Assembly (NCBI GenBank): GCA_002356515.1
Contig: AP017605.1
Coordinates: 6,991,020-7,055,019, forward strand
Source of the DNA: Mesorhizobium loti
GTDB taxonomy: Bacteria; Pseudomonadota; Alphaproteobacteria; Rhizobiales; Rhizobiaceae
Length of the DNA: 64,000 nucleotides
Direction of reading: 5' to 3'
Shown: in pieces, positions 42,804 through 51,595 of the stretch
Layout: each line of letters starts with the position of its first letter
How positions within the stretch are numbered: the stretch's first letter is position 1
The notes under the pieces: model-generated
The model's input: the letters and a program-made list of their open reading frames with translations, nothing else
Told to the model about the DNA's origin: nothing
Databases searched by the model: none
Program-made: the position numbers and the translations under genes

Positions 42804-43472
42804 ATGGCAAAGGGCACGGACGACACCATCGCGGTGCGCATCAGCAAGGTGCTGGCGGACCGCATCATCTCGGGCGCGATCGAGCCTGGCGCCCGGTTGC
42901 GCCAGGATCATGTCGCCGAGGAGTTCCACACCAGCCATGTTCCGGTGCGCGAGGCGTTCCGCCGGCTGGAAGCGCAAGGCCTTGCCGTCAGCGAGCCGCG
43001 CCGCGGCGTGCGCGTCGCTGCCTTCGATCTCGGCGAGGTCAAGGAAGTGGCTGAAATGCGGGCAGCCCTCGAAGTGCTGGCGCTGCGCCATGCCGCGCCA
43101 CATCTGACGTCAGCCATTCTCGATCTTGCCGAGGAAGCCACCAAGGCCGGCGACAAATCCCGCGATGTCCGGTCATGGGAAGAAGCCAACCGCGCCTTTC
43201 ACCGGCTGATCCTGGCGCCATGCGCCATGCCCCGCCTGCTCGCCACCATCGACGATCTGCATGCGGCCAGCGCCCGCTTCCTGTTCGCGGCATGGCGTTC
43301 GGAGTGGGAGACGCGCACCGACCAGGACCATCGTGCGATCCTGACCGCCTTGCGGCAAGGAAACACCGAATCGGCCGCCGCGACGCTGGGCCGGCATGTT
43401 CAATGGATTGGCCGCAAGCCGGTCCGGACGGCCTCCGGCGCGACGCGTGAAGCCTTCGCGATCGTGGGTTGA
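42804..43472 (+). CDS. bioR: GntR family biotin regulator BioR
   Basis: A 222-residue GntR/FCD protein: winged helix-turn-helix (about 10-70; RISKVLADRIISGAIEPGARLRQDHVAEEFHTSHVPVREAFRRL) and a helical FCD domain. I call it BioR because BioR boxes lie directly upstream of it and of the next gene, bioY; in alphaproteobacteria BioR represses biotin uptake and synthesis genes. A palindromic repeat begins right after its stop. Confidence 0.82.
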   Translation: MAKGTDDTIAVRISKVLADRIISGAIEPGARLRQDHVAEEFHTSHVPVREAFRRLEAQGLAVSEPRRGVRVAAFDLGEVKEVAEMRAALEVLALRHAAPHLTSAILDLAEEATKAGDKSRDVRSWEEANRAFHRLILAPCAMPRLLATIDDLHAASARFLFAAWRSEWETRTDQDHRAILTALRQGNTESAAATLGRHVQWIGRKPVRTASGATREAFAIVG

Positions 43473-43516
43473 CGCACGTCGCCCAAAGTGGCCCCGATTT
43501 TGGGAACACGACATGC
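43473..43516. repeat. Palindromic intergenic repeat, family B (degenerate copy)
   Basis: GCACGTCG/CGACATGC outer stem, CCCAAA/TTTGGG inner stem and an AACA bulge; the outer stem has mismatches. It starts at the base after the bioR stop and separates bioR from bioY. Confidence 0.75.
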
Positions 43517-43626
43517 CTGAAGTAATGATCTGAAGCGCGTCACGACGCAGGTCAGACGGTCTTTGTCGTGGGAAGGCTTGCTATCCCAGCGAAAATGTGG
43601 ATTCGATAATAGATCGAAAACAGAAA

Positions 43627-43636
43627 TTATCTATAA
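43627..43636. promoter_or_regulatory. BioR box upstream of bioY
   Basis: TTATCTATAA, inside the longer dyad AAATTAT-ct-ATAATTT, lies 25 bp before bioY. It is identical to the box before bioR. Confidence 0.8.
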
Positions 43637-43661
43637 TTTCAAATCGAGCGAAGGAATCCTC

Positions 43662-44255
43662 ATGACAGACATCGCATTCACGTCCAGCAAGCCGTCTTTC
43701 AGCCCGCTCCGGCTCCAGGATCGCTCGCTCACCTGGCAGGTCGGAGCCGTCGTGCTCGGCACGCTGTTCCTGGCGCTGTCGTCCTACATCGAAGTGCCGA
43801 TGGTGCCGGTTCCAGTGACCATGCAGACCTTCGCGGTGACGCTCATTGGCGCCCTCTATGGCTGGCGGCTTGGCGCGGTCACCATCGCGGCGTGGCTTGT
43901 CGAGGGTGCCGCCGGCTTTCCGGTGCTGGCTGGCGGCGCTGCCGGCGTAGCGCATTTCGTCGGCCCGACCGGCGGCTATCTCTTCGCCTTCCCGGTCACC
44001 GGCGCGCTGGTCGGCTGGCTGGCCGAACGCGGCTGGAACGGCAACCGGGTGGTGCTTGCCTTCGCCGCCATGCTGCTCGGCAATCTTGCCTGTCTGGTGC
44101 TCGGAACGGCATGGCTTGCCGTCATGATCGGCACTGAGAAGGCCATCACCTTCGGCTTCCTGCCATTCATCGTCGGCGGATTGCTGAAGTCGGCGCTTGG
44201 TGCTGCGACGCTCATGGCGCTTCGCGGCGGCAAGGCCAAGCCGGCCAATTCGTGA
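43662..44255 (+). CDS. bioY: Biotin transporter BioY
   Basis: A 197-residue membrane S component of an ECF-type or stand-alone biotin importer, with about six helices. Seen: LFLALSSYIEVPMVPVPVTMQTFAV and the FPVLAGGAAGVAHFVGPTGGYLFAFP motif. ATG 43662 has AAGGA upstream. Its stop overlaps the next start (GTGA). No bioM or bioN gene is adjacent. Confidence 0.95.
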   Translation: MTDIAFTSSKPSFSPLRLQDRSLTWQVGAVVLGTLFLALSSYIEVPMVPVPVTMQTFAVTLIGALYGWRLGAVTIAAWLVEGAAGFPVLAGGAAGVAHFVGPTGGYLFAFPVTGALVGWLAERGWNGNRVVLAFAAMLLGNLACLVLGTAWLAVMIGTEKAITFGFLPFIVGGLLKSALGAATLMALRGGKAKPANS

Positions 44256-44698
44256 TCAGGCTGCGCGCCCACCACCTCCTTTGCCTGCTCACCTATGTGG
44301 GCAAGGGATACAGCCCCGGTTTCACCGCCAATTACGACGCGGCCGCGGAGCGCCTGAGCCGGGGCGAGGATATCCTCCTTGTTTCCGGTCCGGACGACAT
44401 CTGCGCGCCTTTGCTCGATGAGCCGGAACCGCATTGCCTCAACGAGAGCGTCATCGAGCGGGACCGGCTTGCCGCACGCGATGTCGGGGATCTGCTGGCC
44501 CGGCCAATCCAGGCCGGCGTCCGCGTCGATCTCGACGCGGCAACCCTGGCGCGGCTGCGACAGGCTTTTTCTGTCGGTGGCGTGCGCAAGGCTTGCGACG
44601 GCTGCGAATGGAACGAACTGTGCAGCGCGATCGCGGCCGACGGCTTTGCCGATACGAAGGTGCTGCGATCCGTCGCGCCGGGAGAGCGTGGACCTTGA
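44252..44698 (+). CDS. DUF1284 family protein
   Basis: A 148-residue protein starting MIRLRAHHLLCLLTYVGKGYS, the hallmark of DUF1284, with conserved cysteines in CDGCEWNELC and CLNE that could bind metal. Function unknown. The GTG start overlaps bioY by 4 bp, so it may be cotranscribed with the biotin transporter. Confidence 0.87.
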   Translation: MIRLRAHHLLCLLTYVGKGYSPGFTANYDAAAERLSRGEDILLVSGPDDICAPLLDEPEPHCLNESVIERDRLAARDVGDLLARPIQAGVRVDLDAATLARLRQAFSVGGVRKACDGCEWNELCSAIAADGFADTKVLRSVAPGERGP

Positions 44699-44875
44699 CG
44701 CGGGCTTTTCCGCGGTCGAAAGTCGCCTTCAGCCATGGTTTGTTAATCGGCTGACCCGATTGTGAATTTCAGGCGGATTGAAGCGTGACCCCAAAAAGGC
44801 CATGCTTTGCCCGGAAAGATCGAGTCTACGTCGATCCCGCTGATGCGGAGATGGCGCCTGGCTGAAAGGGATACG

Positions 44876-46651
44876 ATGCAGCAAGGACGTGCGCGCTGGC
44901 TGACAAGGCTGGCAATTGTGACGGGCATGGCGATCTCGGCTCTGCCGGCCTACGCCAAGCAATCCACCGAACCGGTCAAGATCTCGTCGTTCTCTGGCGC
45001 CTATCTGGCCGCCCGGATCGCCGAAGGCGACAATGATCTCGACAGCGCCATCGCCTACTACAAGCAGGCCCTGGCCTTCGATCCGAGCGACACCGGCCTG
45101 CAGCAGAGCCTGATGCTGTCGCTGATCGCGCAAGGCCGCTTCGACGAATCCCTGGTCTATGCCGACAAGCTCAAGGAAGTGCCCGATGTCGAGCGCTTCT
45201 CGCGCCTGGCACTGGCCGTCGATTCCTTCCACAAGAAGGATTTCACCAAGGCACAGTACTGGCTCAAGCTGTCGCTGGAATCCGATCTCGACCGGCTGAT
45301 CTCCGGCGTCATGTCCGGCTGGGCGCAGCAAGGCGCTGGTGAAGCCACGGATGCGATGGCTTCCATCGACAAGCTGCAGGGCCCTGACTGGTTCGGTCTG
45401 TTCAAAGCCTTCCACCGCGCCCTGATCGCCGATGCATCCGGCATGCCTGAGAAGGCCGAGGCGATCTACGCCGCAACGCTGCAGGACACGACCGCCGGCG
45501 GCGCGGCGCCCGAAACCTGGATGCGCAATGCGCAGGCCTATGCCTCGTTCCTGGCCCGCAAGGGCGACAAGGCCAAGGCGATCTCGGTGCTCGACCAGGC
45601 CGAGGCGTTTTCGCCGGGCAAGCTGGAAATCGTCGCCCTGCGCGACAGGATCGCCAAGGGCGACAAGATCCCGCCCTTCGTCTCAGGTCCGTCCGACGGC
45701 GCTTCCGAAATCCTGCTCGATCTGGCCACCGCGCTCAACCGTGGCGGCGGCGAACCGTTCGTCCGCCTTTATCTGCAATACGCGCTCGCCCTGAGGCCTG
45801 ACAGCGACGCGGCTCTCGTGCAGCTCGCCGCCGTCGCCGAACAGCTGAAGGACGGCGAGGGCGCCATCGCGCTCTATCGGCGGATCCCTGATTCTTCGCC
45901 GCTGAAGGAGCTGTCGGACCTGCAGCTCGGCCTCAACCTTGCCGATCTCGACCGCCACGACGAGGCGATCACCCATCTGAAGGCCTTCGTCGACGCGCAT
46001 CCCAACGACATGCGCGCCTATCTGGCGCTTGGCGGGGTCTATTCCTCGAAGGATGATTTCCGCTCGGCCGCCAATCTCTATGACAAGGCCGTGGAGGTGC
46101 TGAAGACGCCGACCGCGGCCAATTGGAACATCTTCTACCAGCGCGGCATCGCTTATGAGCGGCTGAAGGAATGGCCGAAGGCCGAGCCGAATTTCCGCAG
46201 GGCGCTGGAACTGCAGCCCGACCAGCCGCAGGTGCTGAACTATCTCGGCTATTCCTGGGTCGACATGAACACCAACCTGAAGGAAGGCTTGGCGATGATC
46301 CAGAAGGCCGTCGATCTCAGGCCGAGCGACGGTTACATCGTCGATTCGCTGGGTTGGGCCTATTTCCGCCTTGGCAGGTTCGACGACGCGGTGCGCGAGA
46401 TGGAACGCGCTGTATCGCTGAAGCCGGAAGATCCGGTTCTCAACGACCATCTCGGCGATGCCTACTGGCGCGTCGGCCGCAAGCTGGAAGCCACCTTCCA
46501 GTGGAACCAGGCCCGCGACCTGAAGCCCGATCCCGATGTGCTGGCCACCTTGCAGCAGAAGCTGATGAAAGGCCTGCCGCCGATCGAGTCCAACACGGCG
46601 CAGGAGACCCCCAAGGTCAAGCCCGAGCCGGTGCCCGCCCCGAAGGGGTGA
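44876..46651 (+). CDS. Exported tetratricopeptide repeat protein
   Basis: A 591-residue protein with a signal peptide (cut near AYA-K, about residue 28) and many TPR helix pairs, clearest in the C-terminal half (AYLALGGVYSSKDDFRSAANLYDKAVEVL; NIFYQRGIAYERLKEWPKAEPNFRRALELQP; DSLGWAYFRLGRFDDAVREMERAVSLKP). It ends in a Pro/Lys-rich tail. ATG 44876 follows AAAGGG; upstream ATGs lack ribosome sites. It probably scaffolds envelope protein complexes. Confidence 0.88.
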   Translation: MQQGRARWLTRLAIVTGMAISALPAYAKQSTEPVKISSFSGAYLAARIAEGDNDLDSAIAYYKQALAFDPSDTGLQQSLMLSLIAQGRFDESLVYADKLKEVPDVERFSRLALAVDSFHKKDFTKAQYWLKLSLESDLDRLISGVMSGWAQQGAGEATDAMASIDKLQGPDWFGLFKAFHRALIADASGMPEKAEAIYAATLQDTTAGGAAPETWMRNAQAYASFLARKGDKAKAISVLDQAEAFSPGKLEIVALRDRIAKGDKIPPFVSGPSDGASEILLDLATALNRGGGEPFVRLYLQYALALRPDSDAALVQLAAVAEQLKDGEGAIALYRRIPDSSPLKELSDLQLGLNLADLDRHDEAITHLKAFVDAHPNDMRAYLALGGVYSSKDDFRSAANLYDKAVEVLKTPTAANWNIFYQRGIAYERLKEWPKAEPNFRRALELQPDQPQVLNYLGYSWVDMNTNLKEGLAMIQKAVDLRPSDGYIVDSLGWAYFRLGRFDDAVREMERAVSLKPEDPVLNDHLGDAYWRVGRKLEATFQWNQARDLKPDPDVLATLQQKLMKGLPPIESNTAQETPKVKPEPVPAPKG

Positions 46652-46671
46652 GATTTGCTATGTGAATGCGA

Positions 46672-46702
46672 ACGGGGCTCTTTTCAGGGCCTCGTTTTCG
46701 TT
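46672..46702 (+). terminator. Terminator of the TPR gene
   Basis: Stem ACGGGGCTC with AGGGCCTCGT (two G-T pairs) around TTTTC, followed by TTTCGTTT. It lies 20 bp after the stop and between convergent genes. Confidence 0.65.
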
Positions 46703-46715
46703 TGGAGGGGCGTCC

Positions 46716-47177
46716 TCAGAATAGTTTGCGATAGACGACGAAGCCGGAGCGCTCGCCGATCTTGTCATAGAGCCTCATGGCGGTTTGGTTGGTTTCGCGC
46801 GTCAGCCAATACACCCGGCCGGAGCCGGCGGCCTGGGCGCGCTCGTAGACGCCTTCGATCAGCGCCCGGCCGATGCCTTGTCCACGCGAGGTCTCCGTGG
46901 TGAAAAGGTCCTGCAAATAGCAGCTCGGCGCGATCGCCGTCGTGCTGCGGTGAAACAGATAGTGCACGAGGCCGAGCAGTTGGCCGTCGCTTTCAGCCAC
47001 CAGCGCATGCACCGGTTCATAGGAATCGAAGAAACGCGACCATGTCATCGCGGTGATCTCGTTCGCCAGCGCCGTCTCGCCGGAGCGGCCATAGAATGCG
47101 TTGTAGCCATCCCACAGCGGCAGCCATCGGTCGAAATCCTGCCGCGTGACCGGGCGGACGATGATGGAGCTGGGCAT
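46716..47177 (-). CDS. GNAT family N-acetyltransferase
   Basis: A 153-residue acetyl-CoA-dependent transferase. The coenzyme loop is TTETSRGQGIGRALIEGVY, and YLQDLFT and WLTRETNQTAMRLYDKIGE are standard GNAT parts. ATG 47177 has AGG upstream. Substrate unknown; it lies between the TPR gene and glyQ. Confidence 0.9.
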   Translation of the reverse strand: MPSSIIVRPVTRQDFDRWLPLWDGYNAFYGRSGETALANEITAMTWSRFFDSYEPVHALVAESDGQLLGLVHYLFHRSTTAIAPSCYLQDLFTTETSRGQGIGRALIEGVYERAQAAGSGRVYWLTRETNQTAMRLYDKIGERSGFVVYRKLF

Positions 47178-47349
47178 GGCTGGACCTGTCGTCGTTGATG
47201 TGGAGATCGAACAGACCGCAGGCATCTTAGGTGGGCAATGGGCCAGCCTTCCGCAAAGCTTTCAACAGCGTTTGGGTATCTCCGGCGTGTCCGCATCCGG
47301 CGCGCCTTGCTTGACGCTTCGCCGCCGTGTCTCTAGGACGTGCCGGAAA

Positions 47350-47414
47350 GAGCATGATCCCGAAAAGTGGGTATCAGTTTTCGGAGAAGATCATGCTCAA
47401 TGGACAGGCTCTAG
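47350..47414. repeat. Palindromic intergenic repeat, family A (short form)
   Basis: Outer stem GAGCATGATC/GATCATGCTC, inner CCGAAAA/TTTTCGG, an 11-nt loop and an AGAA bulge, followed directly by the ACAGGCTCTAG end also seen at 15783-15793. It ends 21 bp before the glyQ start. Confidence 0.9.
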
Positions 47415-47435
47415 CCTTTGCTGTCGAGGCCACCC

Positions 47436-48380
47436 GTGACGATTGAAATCCCTGCCCATATGCACCCCAGCCGCTCGTTCCAGGGGCTGATCCTGACCTT
47501 GCACAATTACTGGGCTGCCTATGGTTGCGTCATCCTCCAGCCCTACGACATGGAGGTCGGTGCCGGCACGTTTCATCCGGCAACGACGCTGCGCGCGCTC
47601 GGGCCGCGTCGCTGGAACGCCGCCTATGTCCAGCCCTCGCGCCGCCCCAAGGATGGCCGCTATGGCGAGAACCCGAACCGGCTGCAGCATTATTACCAGT
47701 ACCAGGTGATCCTGAAGCCGAACCCGCCGAACCTGCAGGAGCTTTATCTCGGTTCGCTCCAGGCGATCGGCGTCGACCCGCTGCTGCACGATATTCGTTT
47801 TGTCGAGGACGACTGGGAAAGCCCGACGCTGGGCGCCTGGGGGCTTGGTTGGGAATGCTGGTGCGACGGCATGGAAGTCTCGCAGTTCACCTATTTCCAG
47901 CAGGTCTGCGGCATCGAATGCGCGCCGGTGGCGGGCGAGCTGACCTACGGGCTGGAGCGGCTGGCCATGTATGTGCAAGGCGTCGACAATGTCTACGACC
48001 TCAACTTCAACGGCCGCGAGGGCGCCGACAAGGTCACCTATGGCGATGTCTTCCTGCAGGCTGAGCAGGAATATTCGCGCCACAATTTCGAATACGCCAA
48101 CACGGCGATGCTGCTCAGGCATTTCGAAGACGCCGAAGCCGAGTGCAAGGCGCTGCTTGAGGCCGGCGCGCCGGCCTCGAACGATAATCTGCCGATGCAC
48201 AAGATGGTCTTCCCGGCCTACGACCAGTGCATCAAGGCCAGCCATGTCTTCAACCTGCTCGACGCACGCGGCGTGATCTCGGTCACCGAGCGGCAGAGCT
48301 ACATCCTGCGGGTGCGCAACCTGGCGAAAGCCTGCGGCGAGGCGTTTCTGAAGACGCAGGCCGGCGGATTGGCGGCTTAG
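47436..48380 (+). CDS. glyQ: Glycyl-tRNA synthetase alpha subunit
   Basis: A 314-residue catalytic subunit. [49 protein letters not shown] is diagnostic. It charges tRNA-Gly with the beta subunit. GTG 47436 has GAGG six bases upstream; ATG 47460 is a shorter option. It is separated from glyS by 873 bp that hold a small reverse frame and the DUF559 cassette. Confidence 0.97.
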   Translation: MTIEIPAHMHPSRSFQGLILTLHNYWAAYGCVILQPYDMEVGAGTFHPATTLRALGPRRWNAAYVQPSRRPKDGRYGENPNRLQHYYQYQVILKPNPPNLQELYLGSLQAIGVDPLLHDIRFVEDDWESPTLGAWGLGWECWCDGMEVSQFTYFQQVCGIECAPVAGELTYGLERLAMYVQGVDNVYDLNFNGREGADKVTYGDVFLQAEQEYSRHNFEYANTAMLLRHFEDAEAECKALLEAGAPASNDNLPMHKMVFPAYDQCIKASHVFNLLDARGVISVTERQSYILRVRNLAKACGEAFLKTQAGGLAA

Positions 48381-48556
48381 CCAGCTGCTTTCGAGAGGGC
48401 GGCGGACGCGCTGATCGGCGGAACGTTCTGACCGGCGGCACCGTCGATCGTCCTCAACGCTTGCCGCACGCCCGGCATCGAGAAGGCGCCGTGGACCTGC
48501 GCGGTGAAGCAGGCGCTAAGTGCGAGGATCTGCAGAAGTCTGGATGCCGTTTTCAT
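48377..48556 (-). CDS. Possible small secreted protein, unknown
   Basis: A 59-codon frame from ATG 48556 opens with a signal-peptide-like [23 protein letters not shown], with a cysteine that could be a weak lipobox, followed by a short Ala-rich tail. It overlaps the glyQ end by 4 bp. No convincing ribosome site is present and the family is unknown, so it may be chance. The rest of the 405-bp stretch from 48381 to 48785 holds only a family C repeat. Confidence 0.35.
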   Translation of the reverse strand: MKTASRLLQILALSACFTAQVHGAFSMPGVRQALRTIDGAAGQNVPPISASAALSKAAG

Positions 48557-48722
48557 GGTCGTTCAGCCAATGGTTCCCTGCCTGAGCGTGGGTCGCTCCA
48601 GCGCTGCGTTCGGTTCATGGAAATCTTTGATCCAAGGACGGGCCGGATCGCTGCGGCCCGACAGGGCGGTCAAAATTTCTGGAAAGGGTGACAGCGGCCA
48701 GCCGAGTTGCTATGCCCCCTTT

Positions 48723-48774
48723 ACCTCCCCCTGGATGGGGGAGGTCGCCGCGAAGCGGCGGGTGGGGGTGCTGG
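48723..48774 (+). repeat. Two-stem palindromic repeat, family C (left of DUF559)
   Basis: Stem ACCTCCCCC/GGGGGAGGT with loop tggat, then CGCCGC-gaa-GCGGCG, then a GGTGGGGGTG tail pointing toward the DUF559 gene. Confidence 0.88.
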
Positions 48775-48785
48775 CGCGACTTTCC

Positions 48786-49178
48786 ATGCCGAAACTCGAT
48801 CGGTTCAAGCTGCAGTCCGCGCAACGGCTTCGTGCGGCAATGACCGACGAAGAACGCATTTTGTGGCGGCATCTGTGGCGCATTCCGGTCGAAGGCACTC
48901 ATTTCCGCAGGCAGGCGTCGGTCGGCATCTACTTCCCGGATTTCATCTCACACCGACTGAAGCTGATCATCGAGGTGGACGGAGCCCATCACAGCTTCGA
49001 TGACCAGCAGCGCCATGACGAGCGTCGAACAAAATGGTTCGAGAGCCAGGGTTATCGCGTCGTCCGCTTCTGGAACCATGAAATCAAAAACGAACTGGAT
49101 TCCGTGCTCGATACGATTTATGCGGCGATGGAAGAACGAAAATCCCACCTTGGCCCGCGAGACGCCGAAGGCGCTTGA
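48786..49178 (+). CDS. DUF559 (Vsr/PD-(D/E)XK-like) endonuclease domain protein
   Basis: A 130-residue protein with the DUF559 pattern: AMTDEERILWRHL, FRRQASVGIYFPDF and LKLIIEVDGAHH, then GYRVVRFWNHEI. D52, E63 and D65 are candidate metal-binding residues of a Vsr/PD-(D/E)XK-like nuclease core. Activity of such stand-alone proteins is largely unknown. ATG 48786 matches the family start but lacks a clear ribosome site; the frame is open upstream through the repeat. Its G+C (55-60% in samples) is somewhat below its surroundings. Confidence 0.85.
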   Translation: MPKLDRFKLQSAQRLRAAMTDEERILWRHLWRIPVEGTHFRRQASVGIYFPDFISHRLKLIIEVDGAHHSFDDQQRHDERRTKWFESQGYRVVRFWNHEIKNELDSVLDTIYAAMEERKSHLGPRDAEGA

Positions 49179-49189
49179 GACCGAGACGC

Positions 49190-49241
49190 CGCCACCCCAC
49201 CCCGGCGCTAACGCGCCGACCCTCCCCATCAAGGGGAGGGT
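49190..49241 (-). repeat. Two-stem palindromic repeat, family C (right of DUF559, inverted)
   Basis: C-rich tail, then CGGCGC/GCGCCG, then ACCCTCCCC/GGGGAGGGT with loop atcaa: the same parts as the left copy in mirror order. The GAGGAG next to its end (49243-49248) is the glyS ribosome site. Confidence 0.88.
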
Positions 49242-49253
49242 GAGGAGCTAACC

Positions 49254-51485
49254 ATGCCTGACCTGCTTCTAGAACTTCGCTCCGAGGAAATCCCCGCGCG
49301 CATGCAGCGCAAGGCGGCGGGTGATCTCAAGAAGATGCTGACCGACGGTCTGGTCGAGGCGGGTCTGACCTATGAGGCGGCGCGCGAGTACTGGACGCCG
49401 CGGCGCCTGACTCTCGACATCAGGGGGCTGACCGCACGCTCGAAGGATATAAGCGAAGAGATCAAGGGGCCGTCGACATCAGCCCCCGAGCAGGCGGTCC
49501 AGGGGTTCCTGCGCAAGGCCGGGCTGTCTTCGGTCGCCGAGGCGCATGTCCATTCCGACCCGAAGAAGGGCGACTTCTTCGTCGCCCACATTTCGAAGCC
49601 GGGCAGGGCGGCCGAAGAGATCATCGCCGAGCTGGTGCCGGGCATTATCCGCAATTTCCCCTGGCCGAAGTCGATGCGCTGGGGGCCGGCCTCGGCCAAG
49701 CCGGGCTCGCTGCGCTGGGTGCGGCCGCTGCAATCGATCCTGTGCACCTTCGGCCCTGAGACCGAGGAACCTGTCGTGGTCGACTTCGAGATCGACGGCA
49801 TTCGCTCCGGCAACGTCACCTTTGGCCATCGTTTCCTGGCGCCGGGCGAAATCACCGTGCGCCGCTTCGACGATTATGTGAGCAAGCTGGAAGCGGCAAA
49901 GGTCGTGCTCGACGCCGACCGTCGCAAGGAGATCATTCTTGCCGACGCCCGCAACCTCGCCTTTGCCAACGGGCTCGACCTGGTCGAGGACGAAGGCTTG
50001 CTGGAGGAAGTGTCCGGTCTGGTCGAATGGCCCGTCGTGCTGATGGGCGAGTTCGAGCAGGATTTCCTCGCCATTCCGGCCGAGGTGATACGGCTGACCA
50101 TCCGCGCCAACCAGAAGTGCTTTGTCACGCGCCCGCAAGGCGAGGGCGAGGCGCTCTCCAACCGCTTCATCCTCACCGCCAACATCGAAGCCAGGGACGG
50201 CGGCAAGGAGATCGCCCACGGCAACGGCAAGGTGGTGCGCGCCCGTCTGTCCGACGCGCTCTATTTCTGGACGACCGACCAGGGCGATCTGCCCGATCTC
50301 GGCCAGCTCGAAGCATCGGCTGAAAAGTTCGGGCTCGATCTGAAAAAGCCGCTCGACCAGCGCATGGCCCGCCTCGACCACCTCGGCGTTACCTTCCACG
50401 CCAAGCTCGGCACGCAAGGCGAGCGAGTGGAGCGGATCAGCCGGCTCGCCGAAGAACTGGCGCCGACCGTCGGTGCTGACCCGGCGCTCGCCGCTCGCGC
50501 CGCGGTTCTCGCCAAGGCCGATCTCACCACCGAAATCGTCGGCGAGTTCCCCGAACTGCAGGGCGCCATGGGCCGCAAATACGCGTTGCTCCAGGGCGAG
50601 CACCCGTCCGTGGCCGCGGCCATCGAGGAGCACTACAAGCCGCAAGGTCCATCTGATCGTGTACCGAGCGATCCGGTGTCGGCTGCGGTAGCGCTTGCCG
50701 ACAAACTCGACACGCTGGTCGGCTTCTGGCTGATCGACGAAAAACCTACTGGGTCAAAAGACCCCTATGCCTTGCGAAGGGCAGCGCTGGGCGTGGTCAG
50801 AATATTGGTGGAGAACAGCGTACGGCTGAACGTCGTTGAAACGATGGAAGCTCATGTTCCGCGAGCTCATCAATCGATAAAGGAGGCTCTCCTTAGGCAA
50901 GGTGGAACCTTCGCTATCGGCCAAGGAATGCAACAATTCAGAGGGAGGCAGGTTGATTCCAGCGTCCTCGACCTCCTCGCCTTCTTCCACGATCGCCTCA
51001 AAGTCTACCTTCGCGACCAGGGCGCTCGCCACGATCTCATCGACGCCGTCATCACGCCGCAGTCCGACGACCTCTTGCAGATCGTCCGCCGCGTCGAAGC
51101 GCTCGGCTCCTTCCTTGATACCGAGGACGGCAAGAACCTGCTCGCCGGCACCAAGCGTGCGGCCAACATCCTGGCTGCCGAGGAGAAGAAGAAAACGGCG
51201 ATTGCCGAAGCCGTTGAGCCGGCTCTGTTCCAGGAGAATGCCGAGAAATCGCTGTTTGCGGCGGTGAATCAGGCAGAGAAGCAAGCCGGCGAAGCGATTC
51301 AAAACGAAGACTTTTCGGCCGCCATGCTGGCGCTTAGCGCGTTGCGCGAGCCCGTTGATTCATTCTTTGAAGGTGTTCTCGTGAATGATGAAGACCTGGC
51401 GGTGCGAGCCAACCGTCTGGCGCTCCTCACCCGCATCCGCGCGGCGACGGGTCAGGTCGCGGATTTCTCGAAAATCGCCGGCTGA
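49254..51485 (+). CDS. glyS: Glycyl-tRNA synthetase beta subunit
   Basis: A 743-residue subunit that binds tRNA-Gly. Seen: [21 protein letters not shown] at the start, [27 protein letters not shown] and the C-terminal anticodon-binding-like region ([20 protein letters not shown]). GAGGAG precedes the ATG. Bases 50821-50940 drop to 50% G+C (60 of 120) against 60-62% in the 60-base blocks on either side, and that segment encodes [14 protein letters not shown] and nearby text that may be a variable insertion. Confidence 0.97.
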   Translation: MPDLLLELRSEEIPARMQRKAAGDLKKMLTDGLVEAGLTYEAAREYWTPRRLTLDIRGLTARSKDISEEIKGPSTSAPEQAVQGFLRKAGLSSVAEAHVHSDPKKGDFFVAHISKPGRAAEEIIAELVPGIIRNFPWPKSMRWGPASAKPGSLRWVRPLQSILCTFGPETEEPVVVDFEIDGIRSGNVTFGHRFLAPGEITVRRFDDYVSKLEAAKVVLDADRRKEIILADARNLAFANGLDLVEDEGLLEEVSGLVEWPVVLMGEFEQDFLAIPAEVIRLTIRANQKCFVTRPQGEGEALSNRFILTANIEARDGGKEIAHGNGKVVRARLSDALYFWTTDQGDLPDLGQLEASAEKFGLDLKKPLDQRMARLDHLGVTFHAKLGTQGERVERISRLAEELAPTVGADPALAARAAVLAKADLTTEIVGEFPELQGAMGRKYALLQGEHPSVAAAIEEHYKPQGPSDRVPSDPVSAAVALADKLDTLVGFWLIDEKPTGSKDPYALRRAALGVVRILVENSVRLNVVETMEAHVPRAHQSIKEALLRQGGTFAIGQGMQQFRGRQVDSSVLDLLAFFHDRLKVYLRDQGARHDLIDAVITPQSDDLLQIVRRVEALGSFLDTEDGKNLLAGTKRAANILAAEEKKKTAIAEAVEPALFQENAEKSLFAAVNQAEKQAGEAIQNEDFSAAMLALSALREPVDSFFEGVLVNDEDLAVRANRLALLTRIRAATGQVADFSKIAG

Positions 51486-51595
51486 GCGCCCAGGAAAAAT
51501 ATCTCTCAGCCGGCCGTTCGAGCCGGCTTACAGTCATATGACGATGATCTCTCCGTGGCAAAAGGGACATGTTCCCCAACCCAACGGAGGCTTCC

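Larger units (their letters stand above)
48715..49247. mobile_element. Putative cassette: DUF559 gene enclosed by inverted family C repeats
   Basis: A forward family C repeat (48723-48774), a DUF559 endonuclease-like gene (48786-49178) and a reverse family C repeat (49190-49241) are packed with about 11 bp on each side of the gene, between glyQ and glyS. Target duplications or a transposase are not seen. Calling it mobile is inference from the enclosed layout and the interruption of a gene pair that is often adjacent. Confidence 0.5.
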
